From: Microbulbifer sp. ALW1
Lineage (GTDB): Bacteria; Pseudomonadota; Gammaproteobacteria; Pseudomonadales; Cellvibrionaceae
NCBI RefSeq assembly: GCF_009903625.1
Contig: NZ_CP047569.1
Span: 516,001-580,000, forward strand
Reading direction: 5' to 3'
DNA length: 64,000 nucleotides
Made by a program: the position numbers and the translations under genes. Below are positions 43,321 through 52,116 of this stretch, in pieces. How positions within the stretch are numbered: the stretch's first letter is position 1; every line of letters starts with the position of its first letter. Under the pieces are notes generated by a model that worked only from the letters and a program-made list of their open reading frames with translations, searched no databases and was not told where the DNA came from.

Positions 43321-44541
43321 TTATCCACGTCTCGGCCGGCGCAATCCGTACCACAGCAGCAGTCCCACCCCCAACGCCGCCAGAAACAACAGCGCCGCCC
43401 AGCCGTATATCCCGGCACCGGATGTGGGCTGTAATTGCTCGCGGCCGCGCACCACATTGGCCTGCAGGCGCTGGAACTTTTCGATCACCTCATTGGCCGG
43501 AGCCTGGTCCAGGATGCTCTGGCGCAACTCCTGCCACTGCTGGTCCAGCTGGGTCACCAGCGCCGGGTTGCGGGCCATCAGTTCCGCCCGCGCCGGCGCA
43601 AACCCCTCGCGCATTGCCAGCATCAGCTGGTGGTAGGCACTGGCGTTGTCACCGCCGCGGTAGGCATTCTGTGCCAGGTACAACAGCCCGGCAGCACGGG
43701 CCAGTGGATGTTGCAGGTGGCGGGTCTGTTGCGGGTGCGCGCGCCACCAGCGCAAGGCATTGCCCGCCTCTTCCGGTATTTCCGCCGGCCGCACTATGGC
43801 GGCACCGGGCGGGCCCACCAGCGCCGGGAATTGTTCCGCGAGCTTTGCCGAGGGTGCTACCTGCGGCGCAGAAAAACCGGCCACCAGTACCGCCAGCGCC
43901 CAGCGTTGCCGGCTGCTGAGGTCGCCATCAATGGCCTGGCCGTGGGCATCCTCGCGGGTGGGTTCCAGTGCATTGTAAAAATCGTAAAGGCTGAAATTGC
44001 CCATGCGGTTCGGGTCGTCCAGGCGACGCTCCGGCTGGGGCGCGCGGCCGGCAATACCGTGGCAGCGGCTACAGCGCTCGCGGTAGAGCCCCTCCGCCTC
44101 CTCCGGCGGTGGCAGCATTTCGGCGGGCGAGCGGGGTACCTGGTAAAGCGCCGCAATGCGGTCCGCCGCAGCATTGGCGCGGCGGCGCACCAGTTCCGGC
44201 TCGCGCATCTGTTCAATGATCGCGTCCAGCTCCTGCAGGGAATTGGCCAGTTGCGCCCGTCCGGGTTTGTCCGGCAGTTGCTGCAACAGTGCCGCCGCTA
44301 CCTGCACGTTTTCCTGCAGTTGGCGGTAGAGGCGCGCATCGCGGGTTGCGCTGTCCACCACCGCCTCGGGGTAGTCGACGGCGACAAAGGAAAGAAGGTT
44401 GATGGCCCGCGCAGCGGTCGCCTGATCCTTTTCCTGGGCAGTCAGGGGTTCTGGTGCGGCGTCGCTCTGCGCCCACAGCAGGGATACCCACCCATACAGC
44501 AGTAGGAACAGAAACACGCGAAATGGTCGAAATCTGGGCAT
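43321..44541 (-). CDS. Membrane-anchored cytochrome c with Ftr1-like periplasmic region
   Basis: 406 residues: signal sequence (VFLFLLLYGWVSLLWAQ), one CSRCH haem c site (~157) in a GLYRERCSRCHGIAGRAP context, and a C-terminal membrane anchor (~380-400) followed by RRPRRG. INLLSFVAVDYPEAVVDSATRDARLYRQLQENV resembles the periplasmic part of cytochrome c-Ftr1 iron permease fusions (LxYIAVDYPGAV), but the REGLE-type permease segments are missing. It may be a stand-alone electron-transfer subunit for iron uptake or respiration; that is speculative. Confidence 0.65.
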   Translation of the reverse strand: MPRFRPFRVFLFLLLYGWVSLLWAQSDAAPEPLTAQEKDQATAARAINLLSFVAVDYPEAVVDSATRDARLYRQLQENVQVAAALLQQLPDKPGRAQLANSLQELDAIIEQMREPELVRRRANAAADRIAALYQVPRSPAEMLPPPEEAEGLYRERCSRCHGIAGRAPQPERRLDDPNRMGNFSLYDFYNALEPTREDAHGQAIDGDLSSRQRWALAVLVAGFSAPQVAPSAKLAEQFPALVGPPGAAIVRPAEIPEEAGNALRWWRAHPQQTRHLQHPLARAAGLLYLAQNAYRGGDNASAYHQLMLAMREGFAPARAELMARNPALVTQLDQQWQELRQSILDQAPANEVIEKFQRLQANVVRGREQLQPTSGAGIYGWAALLFLAALGVGLLLWYGLRRPRRG

Positions 44542-44646
44542 TTTGTTTGGCTGGCGGAAAATTAACGCTACCCCGTTTTAGCGTAGCAGGCTGGGCAAGC
44601 AAGGGGTCGAGACGGGGGCATCAGGCGAAGCTCCCCTCTCAGGCAT

Positions 44647-44673
44647 AAAAAAACCCCGCCAGGCGGGGTTTTT
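44647..44673. terminator. Bidirectional intrinsic terminator after dsbA
   Basis: CCCCGCC-A-GGCGGGG flanked by A7 and T5, 16 bases beyond the dsbA stop. Confidence 0.92.
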
Positions 44674-44688
44674 CGACGACGGGAAAGA

Positions 44689-45366
44689 TCAGCCTTTTTC
44701 GGCGCGCTCTTTCTCGATCAGGAAATCCACCACGTCCAGCATCACCTGCTGACCGTTGGACTTGCCCTTGAAGCCCGGCAGAGAGGTGCTGACGCGGTAT
44801 TTACCGGCCACGACCATTTCCGGGGTTCCGGACAGGTTGTAGGCGCGCTGTTTGGCCTGGCCCTGCTTGATCTTGCTGTTGATGGCGAACGAGTTGAGCA
44901 GCTTCACCGCTTTGGCGCCATCGGCACCGTTGTCGTTGAAGATGGCGGCGATCGCAGCGTCATCTGCTTTCCAGTCGCGGCCATCGCGAGTGGCGAACAT
45001 TTTGCGCTGCTGGGCAATGGCGTTGAAGATAGGAGCGTGGACCTGATCCAGCACACCCATGGCTTCGGCGACATAGAAGATGCGCGAGTGCACTTCCATC
45101 ACCGGCTGCCAAATGGCCGGGATCTTTTTCAGCGCCACGTCCTCCGGCATGGTTTTCTGCCATTTTTTCAGCGGTACCTCGAAGTGGTAGCAGTGGCCAC
45201 AGCCGTACCAGAAGAGTTCGGTGACTTCGATCTTGCTGTCGTCGTCCTGGGCGACCGCCTGGGGCAGAACCTCGTAGTATTCGCCAGCTTTGAATTTGCC
45301 CCCGGTCTCCTGGGCGCAGGCGGCCAGGCTCAGCAACATGGTGAAGAGTGCGACAACGGCTCTCAT
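44689..45366 (-). CDS. dsbA: Thiol:disulfide interchange protein DsbA
   Basis: 225 residues. Active site FWYGCGHCYHFE (CGHC) at ~56 and the cis-Pro loop GTPEMVV (~184). It oxidises cysteines of exported proteins in the periplasm and is recycled by DsbB. The signal region reads LLSLAACAQE, which fits a lipobox; if lipidated it would be a tethered DsbA, unusual for the family. Neighbours cytochrome c4, engB and polA are in the Pseudomonas order. Confidence 0.93.
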   Translation of the reverse strand: MRAVVALFTMLLSLAACAQETGGKFKAGEYYEVLPQAVAQDDDSKIEVTELFWYGCGHCYHFEVPLKKWQKTMPEDVALKKIPAIWQPVMEVHSRIFYVAEAMGVLDQVHAPIFNAIAQQRKMFATRDGRDWKADDAAIAAIFNDNGADGAKAVKLLNSFAINSKIKQGQAKQRAYNLSGTPEMVVAGKYRVSTSLPGFKGKSNGQQVMLDVVDFLIEKERAEKG

Positions 45367-45519
45367 AAGTGTGTACTCCGAATTTTATTCTTGGGCCGGC
45401 AGCCAGTGCCGGGCTGAAATCATCAAAAACCAGTTAAGGATAACTGTAGACCGCGGAAATTATTGAAGTTCCCCGGTTCCGGTGCAACCCGCACGTTGGC
45501 GGAACAAAAGACCGGACAC

Positions 45520-45543
45520 AAAAAGGCCGGTCAGTGACCGGCC
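45520..45543 (-). terminator. Intrinsic terminator after cytochrome c4
   Basis: GGCCGGTC-AGT-GACCGGCC; T5 follows on the minus strand, about 60 bases past the cytochrome stop. Confidence 0.88.
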
Positions 45544-45600
45544 CCAGGTGCTATCAAGAAGTGCTCTCAAGCGCCGGTACCCGGCCTCTCGCTGACTCGC

Positions 45601-46251
45601 TTACTCGGTTACACCTGCCACATAGTTGGCCAGCGCCTTGATCTCGGCATCGGACAACTGCTTGGCCACACTGCGCATTACGCGGTTGTCGCCATCGTTA
45701 GCTCGGGCGCCGGAGCGGAAAGCCTTCAGCTGCTTTTCCACATATTCGGCGTACTGGCCAGACAGGCGCGGATAGCCAGCCGGCGCATTGCCCTGGCCCG
45801 AGGGCGAGTGACAGCCCATGCATGCCGGTACACCGGTGCTGCTGTTACCCGCGCGGAAGATCTTGCGACCCAGCGCCAGGCCGTCGACGTTATCGCCGTT
45901 ATTCAGCATCACCGAGAAGGCCTCGGAGCCGGAAATCTGGATATTCTGGGCGGCGAAGTAGGCGGCGATATCCGCCATGTCCTGGTCGCTCATGTTGTCC
46001 AGCTGGCCGGTCATCTCGGGTACAACGCGCGCACCGCTTTTGATGTCGTGGATCTGCTTCAGCAGATACTTTTCGCCGAGTCCGGCGATTTTCGGGAAGG
46101 TCGGCGCCGGGCTATTGCCGTCGGCTCCGTGGCAGGCCGCACAGGCTGCTGCCTTGGCTTGCCCCGCACTGGCGTCACCAGCAGCATGGCCCAGTTGAGC
46201 AAATGCCACCATCCCCAAAGCCAGAGCGGCCTTTTTTATAATGCTGTTCAT
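45601..46251 (-). CDS. Dihaem cytochrome c4
   Basis: 216 residues with signal peptide (ALGMVAFAQLGHAAGD) and two haem c sites, CAACH (~37) and CMGCH (~144), in two similar halves, with Met ligand candidates in VVPEMTGQL and RVMRSVA. Periplasmic or membrane-associated electron carrier to terminal oxidases. Transcribed upstream of dsbA on the same strand, from the promoter region shared with engB. Confidence 0.93.
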   Translation of the reverse strand: MNSIIKKAALALGMVAFAQLGHAAGDASAGQAKAAACAACHGADGNSPAPTFPKIAGLGEKYLLKQIHDIKSGARVVPEMTGQLDNMSDQDMADIAAYFAAQNIQISGSEAFSVMLNNGDNVDGLALGRKIFRAGNSSTGVPACMGCHSPSGQGNAPAGYPRLSGQYAEYVEKQLKAFRSGARANDGDNRVMRSVAKQLSDAEIKALANYVAGVTE

Positions 46252-46387
46252 ACGTCGTCCTGTTGCGCGCTGAAGTTTTGCATCCGATCCCCGTTACCAG
46301 CAGCTACCATAGGCCCGGCAGCCACCAGCGACGATAAAACCGCGGCATTATATACTTGCGCGCCATCTGAGTGTACCGGGAAGACCA

Positions 46388-47050
46388 ATGTCTGAATCCA
46401 ATGTAGAACGAATTAACTATCGACGCGCCGAGTTTCTGATCAGCGCCCCCACCCTGGCGGAGTGTCCGGAGGATTTCGGTGCCGAGGTGGCCTTCGCGGG
46501 ACGCTCGAATGCCGGCAAGTCCAGCGCCATCAATGCGCTCACCGATAACGGCAAGCTGGCGCGCACCTCCAAGACCCCCGGCCGCACCCAGCTGATCAAC
46601 TTCTTCAAGCTTGGTGAACACCAGCGCCTGGTGGACCTGCCCGGGTACGGCTACGCCAAGGTCGCTCGCTCCATGAAAGACGAGTGGCAGCGCCACTTGG
46701 CCTTTTACCTGGAGCAGCGCAACTGCCTCAAGGGCCTGGTGCTGTTGATGGACATCCGCCAGCCGCTGAAAGAGTTCGACCTGCAGATGCTCACCTGGGC
46801 GGTGAACTCCGGACTGCCGGCGCATATTCTGCTGACCAAGTGCGACAAGCTGAAAAACGGCCCCGCCAACAACATCCGCTTCGCGGTGGAAAAAGAGCTG
46901 AAGGAACGCGAACTGGACACCAACGTCACGGTACAGATCTTTTCCGCACCTAAGAGCAAGGGGCTGGACAAGCTGGAGCAGCGCCTGAACCAGTGGCTGG
47001 CATTGCCGCAAGAAGGCAAATCTGGCGTGGAGCAGGAAGACGGCCAGTAA
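46388..47050 (+). CDS. engB: Ribosome biogenesis GTPase EngB (YihA/YsxC)
   Basis: 220 residues. GTPase motifs: G1 [13 protein letters not shown]2 [13 protein letters not shown]3 [12 protein letters not shown]4 LLTKCDKL, G5 FSAPKSKG. Essential 50S assembly factor in relatives. Divergent from the cytochrome gene. Its stop lies four bases from the stop of the convergent small gene at 47055. Confidence 0.96.
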   Translation: MSESNVERINYRRAEFLISAPTLAECPEDFGAEVAFAGRSNAGKSSAINALTDNGKLARTSKTPGRTQLINFFKLGEHQRLVDLPGYGYAKVARSMKDEWQRHLAFYLEQRNCLKGLVLLMDIRQPLKEFDLQMLTWAVNSGLPAHILLTKCDKLKNGPANNIRFAVEKELKERELDTNVTVQIFSAPKSKGLDKLEQRLNQWLALPQEGKSGVEQEDGQ

Positions 47051-47054
47051 CCGG

Positions 47055-47231
47055 CTAATGGCTACTGCCGTGGGTATCTTCCTTTAAGCTATCGAGCAGT
47101 ATGCGCCGCAGCGCCCGCCGCGCGGTGGGTGTCAGGCCGCGCAGCTGCTCGGCGGTGAGATGGCGAGCGGCGATCAGGGACACCAGCGCACGCTGGCTGA
47201 TCTGGATTTTCACATAGCGGTCGGAAGACAT
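47055..47231 (-). CDS. Small basic protein, 58 aa, downstream of Fur-regulated gene
   Basis: A complete small gene: ATG 47231 with GGGAG upstream, stop TAG at 47055. The product begins MSSDRYVKIQISQRALVSLI and continues through HLTAEQLRGLTPTARRALRRILLDSLKED, mostly helical and basic. No known family recognised. It starts 32 bases after the stop of the 47264 gene, so it is probably its operon partner under the same Fur box. An Arg-rich amphipathic helix could bind RNA, DNA or membrane; speculative. Confidence 0.6.
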   Translation of the reverse strand: MSSDRYVKIQISQRALVSLIAARHLTAEQLRGLTPTARRALRRILLDSLKEDTHGSSH

Positions 47232-47263
47232 GGTTTGGCTCGCTCTCCCTGGCGCGGCACCCG

Positions 47264-47755
47264 CTAGTGCAGGCGTGTAGACATCGGCCGCCAGGCGGCC
47301 GGCAGTGACCGCGAGGACGAGAGTCCTTCCTCGCTATCCAGCGCCTGGCGCCAGGCCTCCGGCACGCCGACACCGGTAGTGTACAGCGCCCGGATACAGT
47401 CCGCGGTCATCTGGTAATGAGATTTGACCACCAACTCCTGTGCCAGCCTTGAGCTGGCAACCACCAGTATGTAATTGCCGTGGCCGCTTTCCCCGCACTG
47501 GTGATAGGCCTCCATCAGCAGTCGGGCACTGTCGGTAAAACGCATGGCCGCCACTGAATAACCGGGAGACCGCTCTCCCAGCAGGTAATCCGCCAGTTCA
47601 AAGGCGCAGCCGAGAAACGGTATCGCCTGCCGGTACTGCCCCTCCTCGCAAAGCATGGCGCCCCGCTCCATCCATTCCAGCCACGCCTGCTCCGCACGGG
47701 AGACACTCGTCATCAGCCACTGGCGATGATTGGCACACAGAAATCGTAAGTTCAC
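47264..47755 (-). CDS. Fur-box-controlled protein of unknown function
   Basis: 163 residues from GTG 47755, which has GAGG seven bases upstream; ATG 47713 is an alternative. AEQAWLEWMERGAMLCEEGQYRQAIPFLGCAFELADYLLGER reads as a TPR-like helical repeat. No signal peptide, no catalytic motif. A strong Fur-box match lies ~60 bases upstream, so expression should rise in iron limitation. Function unknown; gene pairs of this sort beside polA/engB are worth noting in iron studies. Confidence 0.65.
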   Translation of the reverse strand: MNLRFLCANHRQWLMTSVSRAEQAWLEWMERGAMLCEEGQYRQAIPFLGCAFELADYLLGERSPGYSVAAMRFTDSARLLMEAYHQCGESGHGNYILVVASSRLAQELVVKSHYQMTADCIRALYTTGVGVPEAWRQALDSEEGLSSSRSLPAAWRPMSTRLH

Positions 47756-47810
47756 CGTCAGCCCTCTTGTTCGGCCCGCTGCGGGGCACACCTCAAACAC
47801 TGCAAACCAT

Positions 47811-47835
47811 GCTAATGCGAAGCATTATCATTTGC
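47811..47835 (-). promoter_or_regulatory. Fur box
   Basis: On the minus strand, GCAAATGATAATGCTTCGC followed by ATTAGC fits the GATAATGATAATCATTATC consensus, with TGATAATG and CATTA half-sites. It lies just upstream of the 47755 start. Confidence 0.75.
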
Positions 47836-48050
47836 AATTGAAAGATAGATTGTCGAAAGTGATGTGAGTGAATTGCGCCGCCAGAATTCGACTAAACTGA
47901 AATTAAGCTGCTCACAATTCAACCAGCGACAGATTTGGCTGACAGGGCCTGGCGAAGTGGCCTGAGGTGTTTTCCGGCAGCGGCAAGCAGACAGATTGAG
48001 CCCTCGCCAGTGAAAGCCAAAGGTGAAGACCAGCGGTAAAACTCACAGGT

Positions 48051-48240
48051 AAAAAAAAGCCGGCAGATTGCAGCTGCCGGCTAGGGGTCAGTGCCCTTGG
48101 GGATGGGCACTTGGGAGGCGTGCCCAGGGGGACGGGCACGCCTTTGGGTTCTCACCCAAATTCCACTGCATCCGATGCACTTCCTTCACTACAAAGACTA
48201 AGCTGCGGGGCTAAGGTTCCCCACAATTTTTTCTGTCTTC
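48051..48240 (-). ncRNA. Candidate small RNA between polA and engB
   Basis: No coding frame. On the minus strand a run of hairpins ends in a strong terminator (AGCCGGCAG/CTGCCGGCT, T8 at 48051-48058). Hairpins: TGCAT-CGG-ATGCA (48167-48179), TTTGGG/CCCAAA (48143-48160), a 10-bp stem 48116-48143 with loop GTCCCCCT, and a 7-bp stem 48090-48111 with loop ATCCCCAA. C-rich loops are typical of sRNAs that pair with ribosome-binding sites. Spot 42 and ErsA occupy the polA-engB interval in Escherichia and Pseudomonas. The 5' end is a guess. Confidence 0.45.
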
Positions 48241-48428
48241 GTATTCCGTTTCCGGCCTTCGGATTCACAGAACTCTATCCCACAAGACGCACCTGTGCGG
48301 GCAAAATATTTCCATTCTGAGACTTTATTCCCCGCAGCCGAGCAATCTCCCGTTTGAGCGGGCAATAAACAGTCAACTTTGCGGAAACGCGATGACGATG
48401 CGCGCTGGCGACAGATCAAAATTCAGGC

Positions 48429-48461
48429 AAAAAAAAGCCCCGATGGGGGTAGTTTCGGGGC
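48429..48461 (-). terminator. Intrinsic terminator downstream of polA
   Basis: GCCCCGA/TCGGGGC with an 11-base loop and T8 on the minus strand, ~125 bases past the polA stop. A hairpin GTTTCCGG/CCGGAAAC at 48529-48554 precedes it. It may end polA mRNA or a short RNA of its own. Confidence 0.85.
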
Positions 48462-48583
48462 GAGGGGCTTCTGACTAAGCTTTGGGGGATGATGTTGCAA
48501 TCCAACGATCTTGCTTCTTAGAGGGGCTGTTTCCGGCGGAGTTCCACCGGAAACAAAAAATTTTCAAAATAATTTAAAAATTT

Positions 48584-51328
48584 TTAGTGCGCCTCGTCCC
48601 AGTTGGCCCCTTCTCCCAGTTCGGCAATCAGGGGCACGTCCAGTTCCGCCGCTGCCTGCATCAATTCCGGGATCCGCTGCACCACCAGCGAGCGCTCATC
48701 CGCCGGCACTTCCAGCACCAGTTCATCGTGCACCTGCATGATCAGCCGGGTCTTGAGTTTCTCGTCCCGCAGCCAGGCGTCCACCGCGATCATTGCGCGT
48801 TTGATGATGTCTGCCGCGGTGCCCTGCATGGGTGCGTTGATCGCCGTGCGCTCGGCGGCCTGGCGCTGCATGCCGTTGCGGGAGTTGATCTCCGGCAGAT
48901 ACAGACGGCGACCAAACAAAGTCTCGACATACCCCTTGTCCGCGGCCTGTTTGCGGGTATTTTCCATATACGCCAGTACGCCCGGGTAGCGCTCGAAGTA
49001 GCGGTCGATATACGACTGCGCATCCGCGCGCGGAATATCCAGCTGCTTGGCGAGACCGAAGGCGCTCATGCCGTAAATCAGGCCAAAGTTGATCGCCTTG
49101 GCGCGACGGCGCTGCTCGTCAGTGACTTCCGTCACCGGCACCTCGAACACTTCAGCGGCGGTTGCGCGGTGAATGTCCGCGCCCTCGGCAAAGGCATCCA
49201 GCAACCCCTTATCCCCGGACAGGTGCGCCATGATGCGCAGTTCGATCTGGGAATAGTCCGCGGCCACGATGGCGCTGCCGCCGTTGATGCGCGGATCGGC
49301 CACAAACGCCTGGCGAATGCGACGGCCCTCTTCGGTACGGATCGGAATGTTCTGCAGGTTGGGGTCGGAAGAAGACAAGCGCCCGGTGGCGGCCACCGCC
49401 TGGTGGTAGGAGGTGTGCACACGGCCGGTGGTCGGGTCGATCATTAGCGGCAACTTGTCGGTGTAGGTATTCTTCAGCTTGGCCATACCGCGGTACTGCA
49501 TGATCAGCGCCGGCAGCTTGTGTGACAGCGCCAGTTCCTGCAACACCGGTTCCGCGGTGGACGGTGCCCCTTTCGGGGTTTTCTTGATGACCGGAATTTC
49601 CAGCTTCTCGAACAGGATGGTGCCCAGCTGTTTGGTGGAGCCGAGATTAAACTCCTCCCCCGCCTCGTCGTAGGCCTGCTGCTCCAGCTCGCGCATTTTC
49701 TGCTCCAGCTCGCCGGATTGCCTGTTCAGCATGGCCGCGTCGATATAGGTCCCGTTGCGCTCAATGCGGGTGAGTACCGGCACCAGCGGCATTTCGATTT
49801 CGTCGAGGACTTTTTCCAGGCTCGGCTCTTTGGCGAGACGGCCGCTCAGTTCCTGGTGCAGGCGCAGCGTAATATCGGCATCTTCGGCGGCGTAAGGACC
49901 GGCCTTGTCCAGCTCGATCTGATTGAAAGTCAGCTGTTTGGCGCCCTTGCCGGCGATGTCTTCAAATTTGATGGTGGTCTCGCCCAGGTATTTCAGCGCG
50001 AGGGTGTCCATATCGTGGCGGCTGCCGGTGCTGTTCAGCACGTAGGACTCGAGCATGGTATCGCGGGCGATGCCGCGCAGCTCGATGTCATAGTTGGCCA
50101 GGATGTGGCCGTCGTACTTGAGGTTCTGGCCGACTTTTTTGCAGTTCTCGTCTTCGAGAATCGGCTTCAGTTTCGCCAGCGCCTTGTCGAAATCGATCTG
50201 TGCTGGGGCGCCCATATAGTCGTGGGCCAGTGGCAGGTATGCGGCTTCGCCCGCTTCCACCGCAAAGCTCACGCCCACCAGTTTCGCCTGCATATAGTTG
50301 AGGCTGGTGGTTTCGGTATCAAAGGCGAAAATTTCCGCGCTCTTGAGTTTCTGCAGCCAGTTATCCAGCTCTTTTTCGTCGAGGAGGATGCTGTAGTTAC
50401 GCTCAACGGCCATGGCCTCGGCGGCGGACTCGGCATCGCCCTCGCCGGCCAGCTCTTCCACCCAGCTGCGGAATTCCATTTCGGTAAACAGCTCGCGCAG
50501 CCTGTCGGTATCCGGTTCGCTGTTAGCCAGCGTCTGTGGCTTATAGTCCATTTCCACATCGGTCTTGATGGTGGCGAGCACATAGGACATATCCGCCGCG
50601 TTCTTGTGCTCTTCCATTTTCTTCGCCAGGGTTTTGGAACCGCGGAATCCCAGCGGCGCTATCCCCTCCAGGTTGGCATAAATGTCCTTCAGGCTGCCGA
50701 GTCCCTGCAGCAGCGCCAGCGCGGTTTTTTCGCCGACGCCGGGCACGCCGGGGATGTTGTCCACCTTGTCGCCCATCAGCGCGAGGAAGTCGATGATCAG
50801 CTCCGGGCCAACACCAAATTTATCTTTCACCCCGTCCACATCCATCACCGTATTGGACATGGTGTTGACCAGGGTGACCCCCGGGCGCACCAGCTGGGCC
50901 ATGTCCTTGTCGCCGGTGGAAATGATCACGTCCATGCCCTGCTCCGCCCCCTGCAATGCCAGGGTGCCGATGACGTCGTCCGCCTCCACACCGTCAATCA
51001 CCAGGCGCGGCAGGCCCATGGCATCAATGATGTCGTGGATCGGCTGTATCTGCGCGCGCAGGTCGTCCGGCATCGGCGGGCGGTGGGATTTGTACTCCTC
51101 GAACAGCTCGTCGCGGAAGGTTTTGCCCTTGGCATCGAACACCACCACTACCGGGCTGTCCGGGTGCTCCTTCAGGTGTTTGCGCAACATGGATATCACC
51201 CCGCGCACGGCGCCGGTGGGCTGGCCATTGCTGGTGGCGAGCGGCGGCAGGGCGTGAAAGGCGCGATAAAGGTAGGAGGAGCCGTCCACCAGAATCAGTG
51301 GCGCGGAAGAGGACTTATCGTTGCTCAT
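48584..51328 (-). CDS. polA: DNA polymerase I
   Basis: 914 residues from ATG 51328 ([24 protein letters not shown]); a longer frame to 51439 lacks family sequence. Domains: 5'-3' exonuclease (~8-300, [29 protein letters not shown]), 3'-5' exonuclease with intact DTETTSL (~340-520), and family A polymerase (motif [16 protein letters not shown], motif [17 protein letters not shown], motif [12 protein letters not shown]). Works in Okazaki fragment processing and repair. Full length, no anomalies. Confidence 0.97.
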   Translation of the reverse strand: MSNDKSSSAPLILVDGSSYLYRAFHALPPLATSNGQPTGAVRGVISMLRKHLKEHPDSPVVVVFDAKGKTFRDELFEEYKSHRPPMPDDLRAQIQPIHDIIDAMGLPRLVIDGVEADDVIGTLALQGAEQGMDVIISTGDKDMAQLVRPGVTLVNTMSNTVMDVDGVKDKFGVGPELIIDFLALMGDKVDNIPGVPGVGEKTALALLQGLGSLKDIYANLEGIAPLGFRGSKTLAKKMEEHKNAADMSYVLATIKTDVEMDYKPQTLANSEPDTDRLRELFTEMEFRSWVEELAGEGDAESAAEAMAVERNYSILLDEKELDNWLQKLKSAEIFAFDTETTSLNYMQAKLVGVSFAVEAGEAAYLPLAHDYMGAPAQIDFDKALAKLKPILEDENCKKVGQNLKYDGHILANYDIELRGIARDTMLESYVLNSTGSRHDMDTLALKYLGETTIKFEDIAGKGAKQLTFNQIELDKAGPYAAEDADITLRLHQELSGRLAKEPSLEKVLDEIEMPLVPVLTRIERNGTYIDAAMLNRQSGELEQKMRELEQQAYDEAGEEFNLGSTKQLGTILFEKLEIPVIKKTPKGAPSTAEPVLQELALSHKLPALIMQYRGMAKLKNTYTDKLPLMIDPTTGRVHTSYHQAVAATGRLSSSDPNLQNIPIRTEEGRRIRQAFVADPRINGGSAIVAADYSQIELRIMAHLSGDKGLLDAFAEGADIHRATAAEVFEVPVTEVTDEQRRRAKAINFGLIYGMSAFGLAKQLDIPRADAQSYIDRYFERYPGVLAYMENTRKQAADKGYVETLFGRRLYLPEINSRNGMQRQAAERTAINAPMQGTAADIIKRAMIAVDAWLRDEKLKTRLIMQVHDELVLEVPADERSLVVQRIPELMQAAAELDVPLIAELGEGANWDEAH

Positions 51329-51536
51329 AGACAAATAGAAATTCGGTTTGCTGTGACGGATTTGTTGGGCGACAGGATACCCGCGTTGAAAGAATTTCGC
51401 TCGTGCACCGGCGGCGGAATTTGCCCCGCGGCCGTTCAATCCATCGTCGCCGCCGCGCCAGTCATCGCAGTGTCACCCCCGTCTCGGCAGCAGCTTCTAG
51501 GCTTGGTATAGGGAAATTACCGAGAGGCAAAACACC

Positions 51537-52085
51537 ATGAAATCCCGCCTATTTGTCCCCCTGGCCCTGGCCCTGGGGATCGCCGGCGCGGCGGCTGCGC
51601 AGGACCAGAGCCACAATGACAGCACCGGGGAAACCGTTCAACCGAGCTCCGCCTATGCCGCAGAGACCATGGAGCACCTGGAGGCCGTTGCCCACCCGGT
51701 CCCGGATCTGGTCACCGAAGAAAACGCCGACACCAACAAGCGCCTGGTCGAAGAGCAGAACCGCGAGCAGTATCGCCAGGACATGCTGCGTGAGCACAAT
51801 CGGCGGGCGCTGATGACCAGTGTGCACACCAGCCAGCAGCAGCAGGTGAAGGCCTTCATGGCGGAAGGACAGCAGGAACAGGAACAACAGCAGGTGGTGC
51901 AAGAAGCGGCACCACCGATGTCTACCGATACGCTGGAGCTGCCAACCAAAGCCCTTGAGTCACTCGAGAATCTGGATCAGCCACTGCCGGTGAGCAGCGG
52001 GGAAGAAGCGGATCGGGTATTACCTGCAGCAGATGTACAGGTAGATGAAGAACCTGCCGACAAGCCCGAACAGGAGCCGAGCTGA
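51537..52085 (+). CDS. Secreted Gln/Glu-rich protein of unknown function
   Basis: 182 residues with a signal peptide (LFVPLALALGIAGAAAAQDQ). The middle is a charged helix rich in Gln/Glu (NREQYRQDMLREHNRR...QQQQVKAFMAEGQQEQEQQQVVQEA), probably coiled coil; the C-terminus is acidic. No family recognised. It is divergent from polA and lies before znuA, with no obvious operon partner. Confidence 0.6.
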   Translation: MKSRLFVPLALALGIAGAAAAQDQSHNDSTGETVQPSSAYAAETMEHLEAVAHPVPDLVTEENADTNKRLVEEQNREQYRQDMLREHNRRALMTSVHTSQQQQVKAFMAEGQQEQEQQQVVQEAAPPMSTDTLELPTKALESLENLDQPLPVSSGEEADRVLPAADVQVDEEPADKPEQEPS

Positions 52086-52116
52086 CACAGCCCCGGCTGG
52101 CCGCTGCTAAAAATAT

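Noticed and set aside
49718..51511. Long open frame antisense to polA
   Set aside because: It mirrors codon bias of the real gene, lacks a start signal, and its translation resembles no protein.
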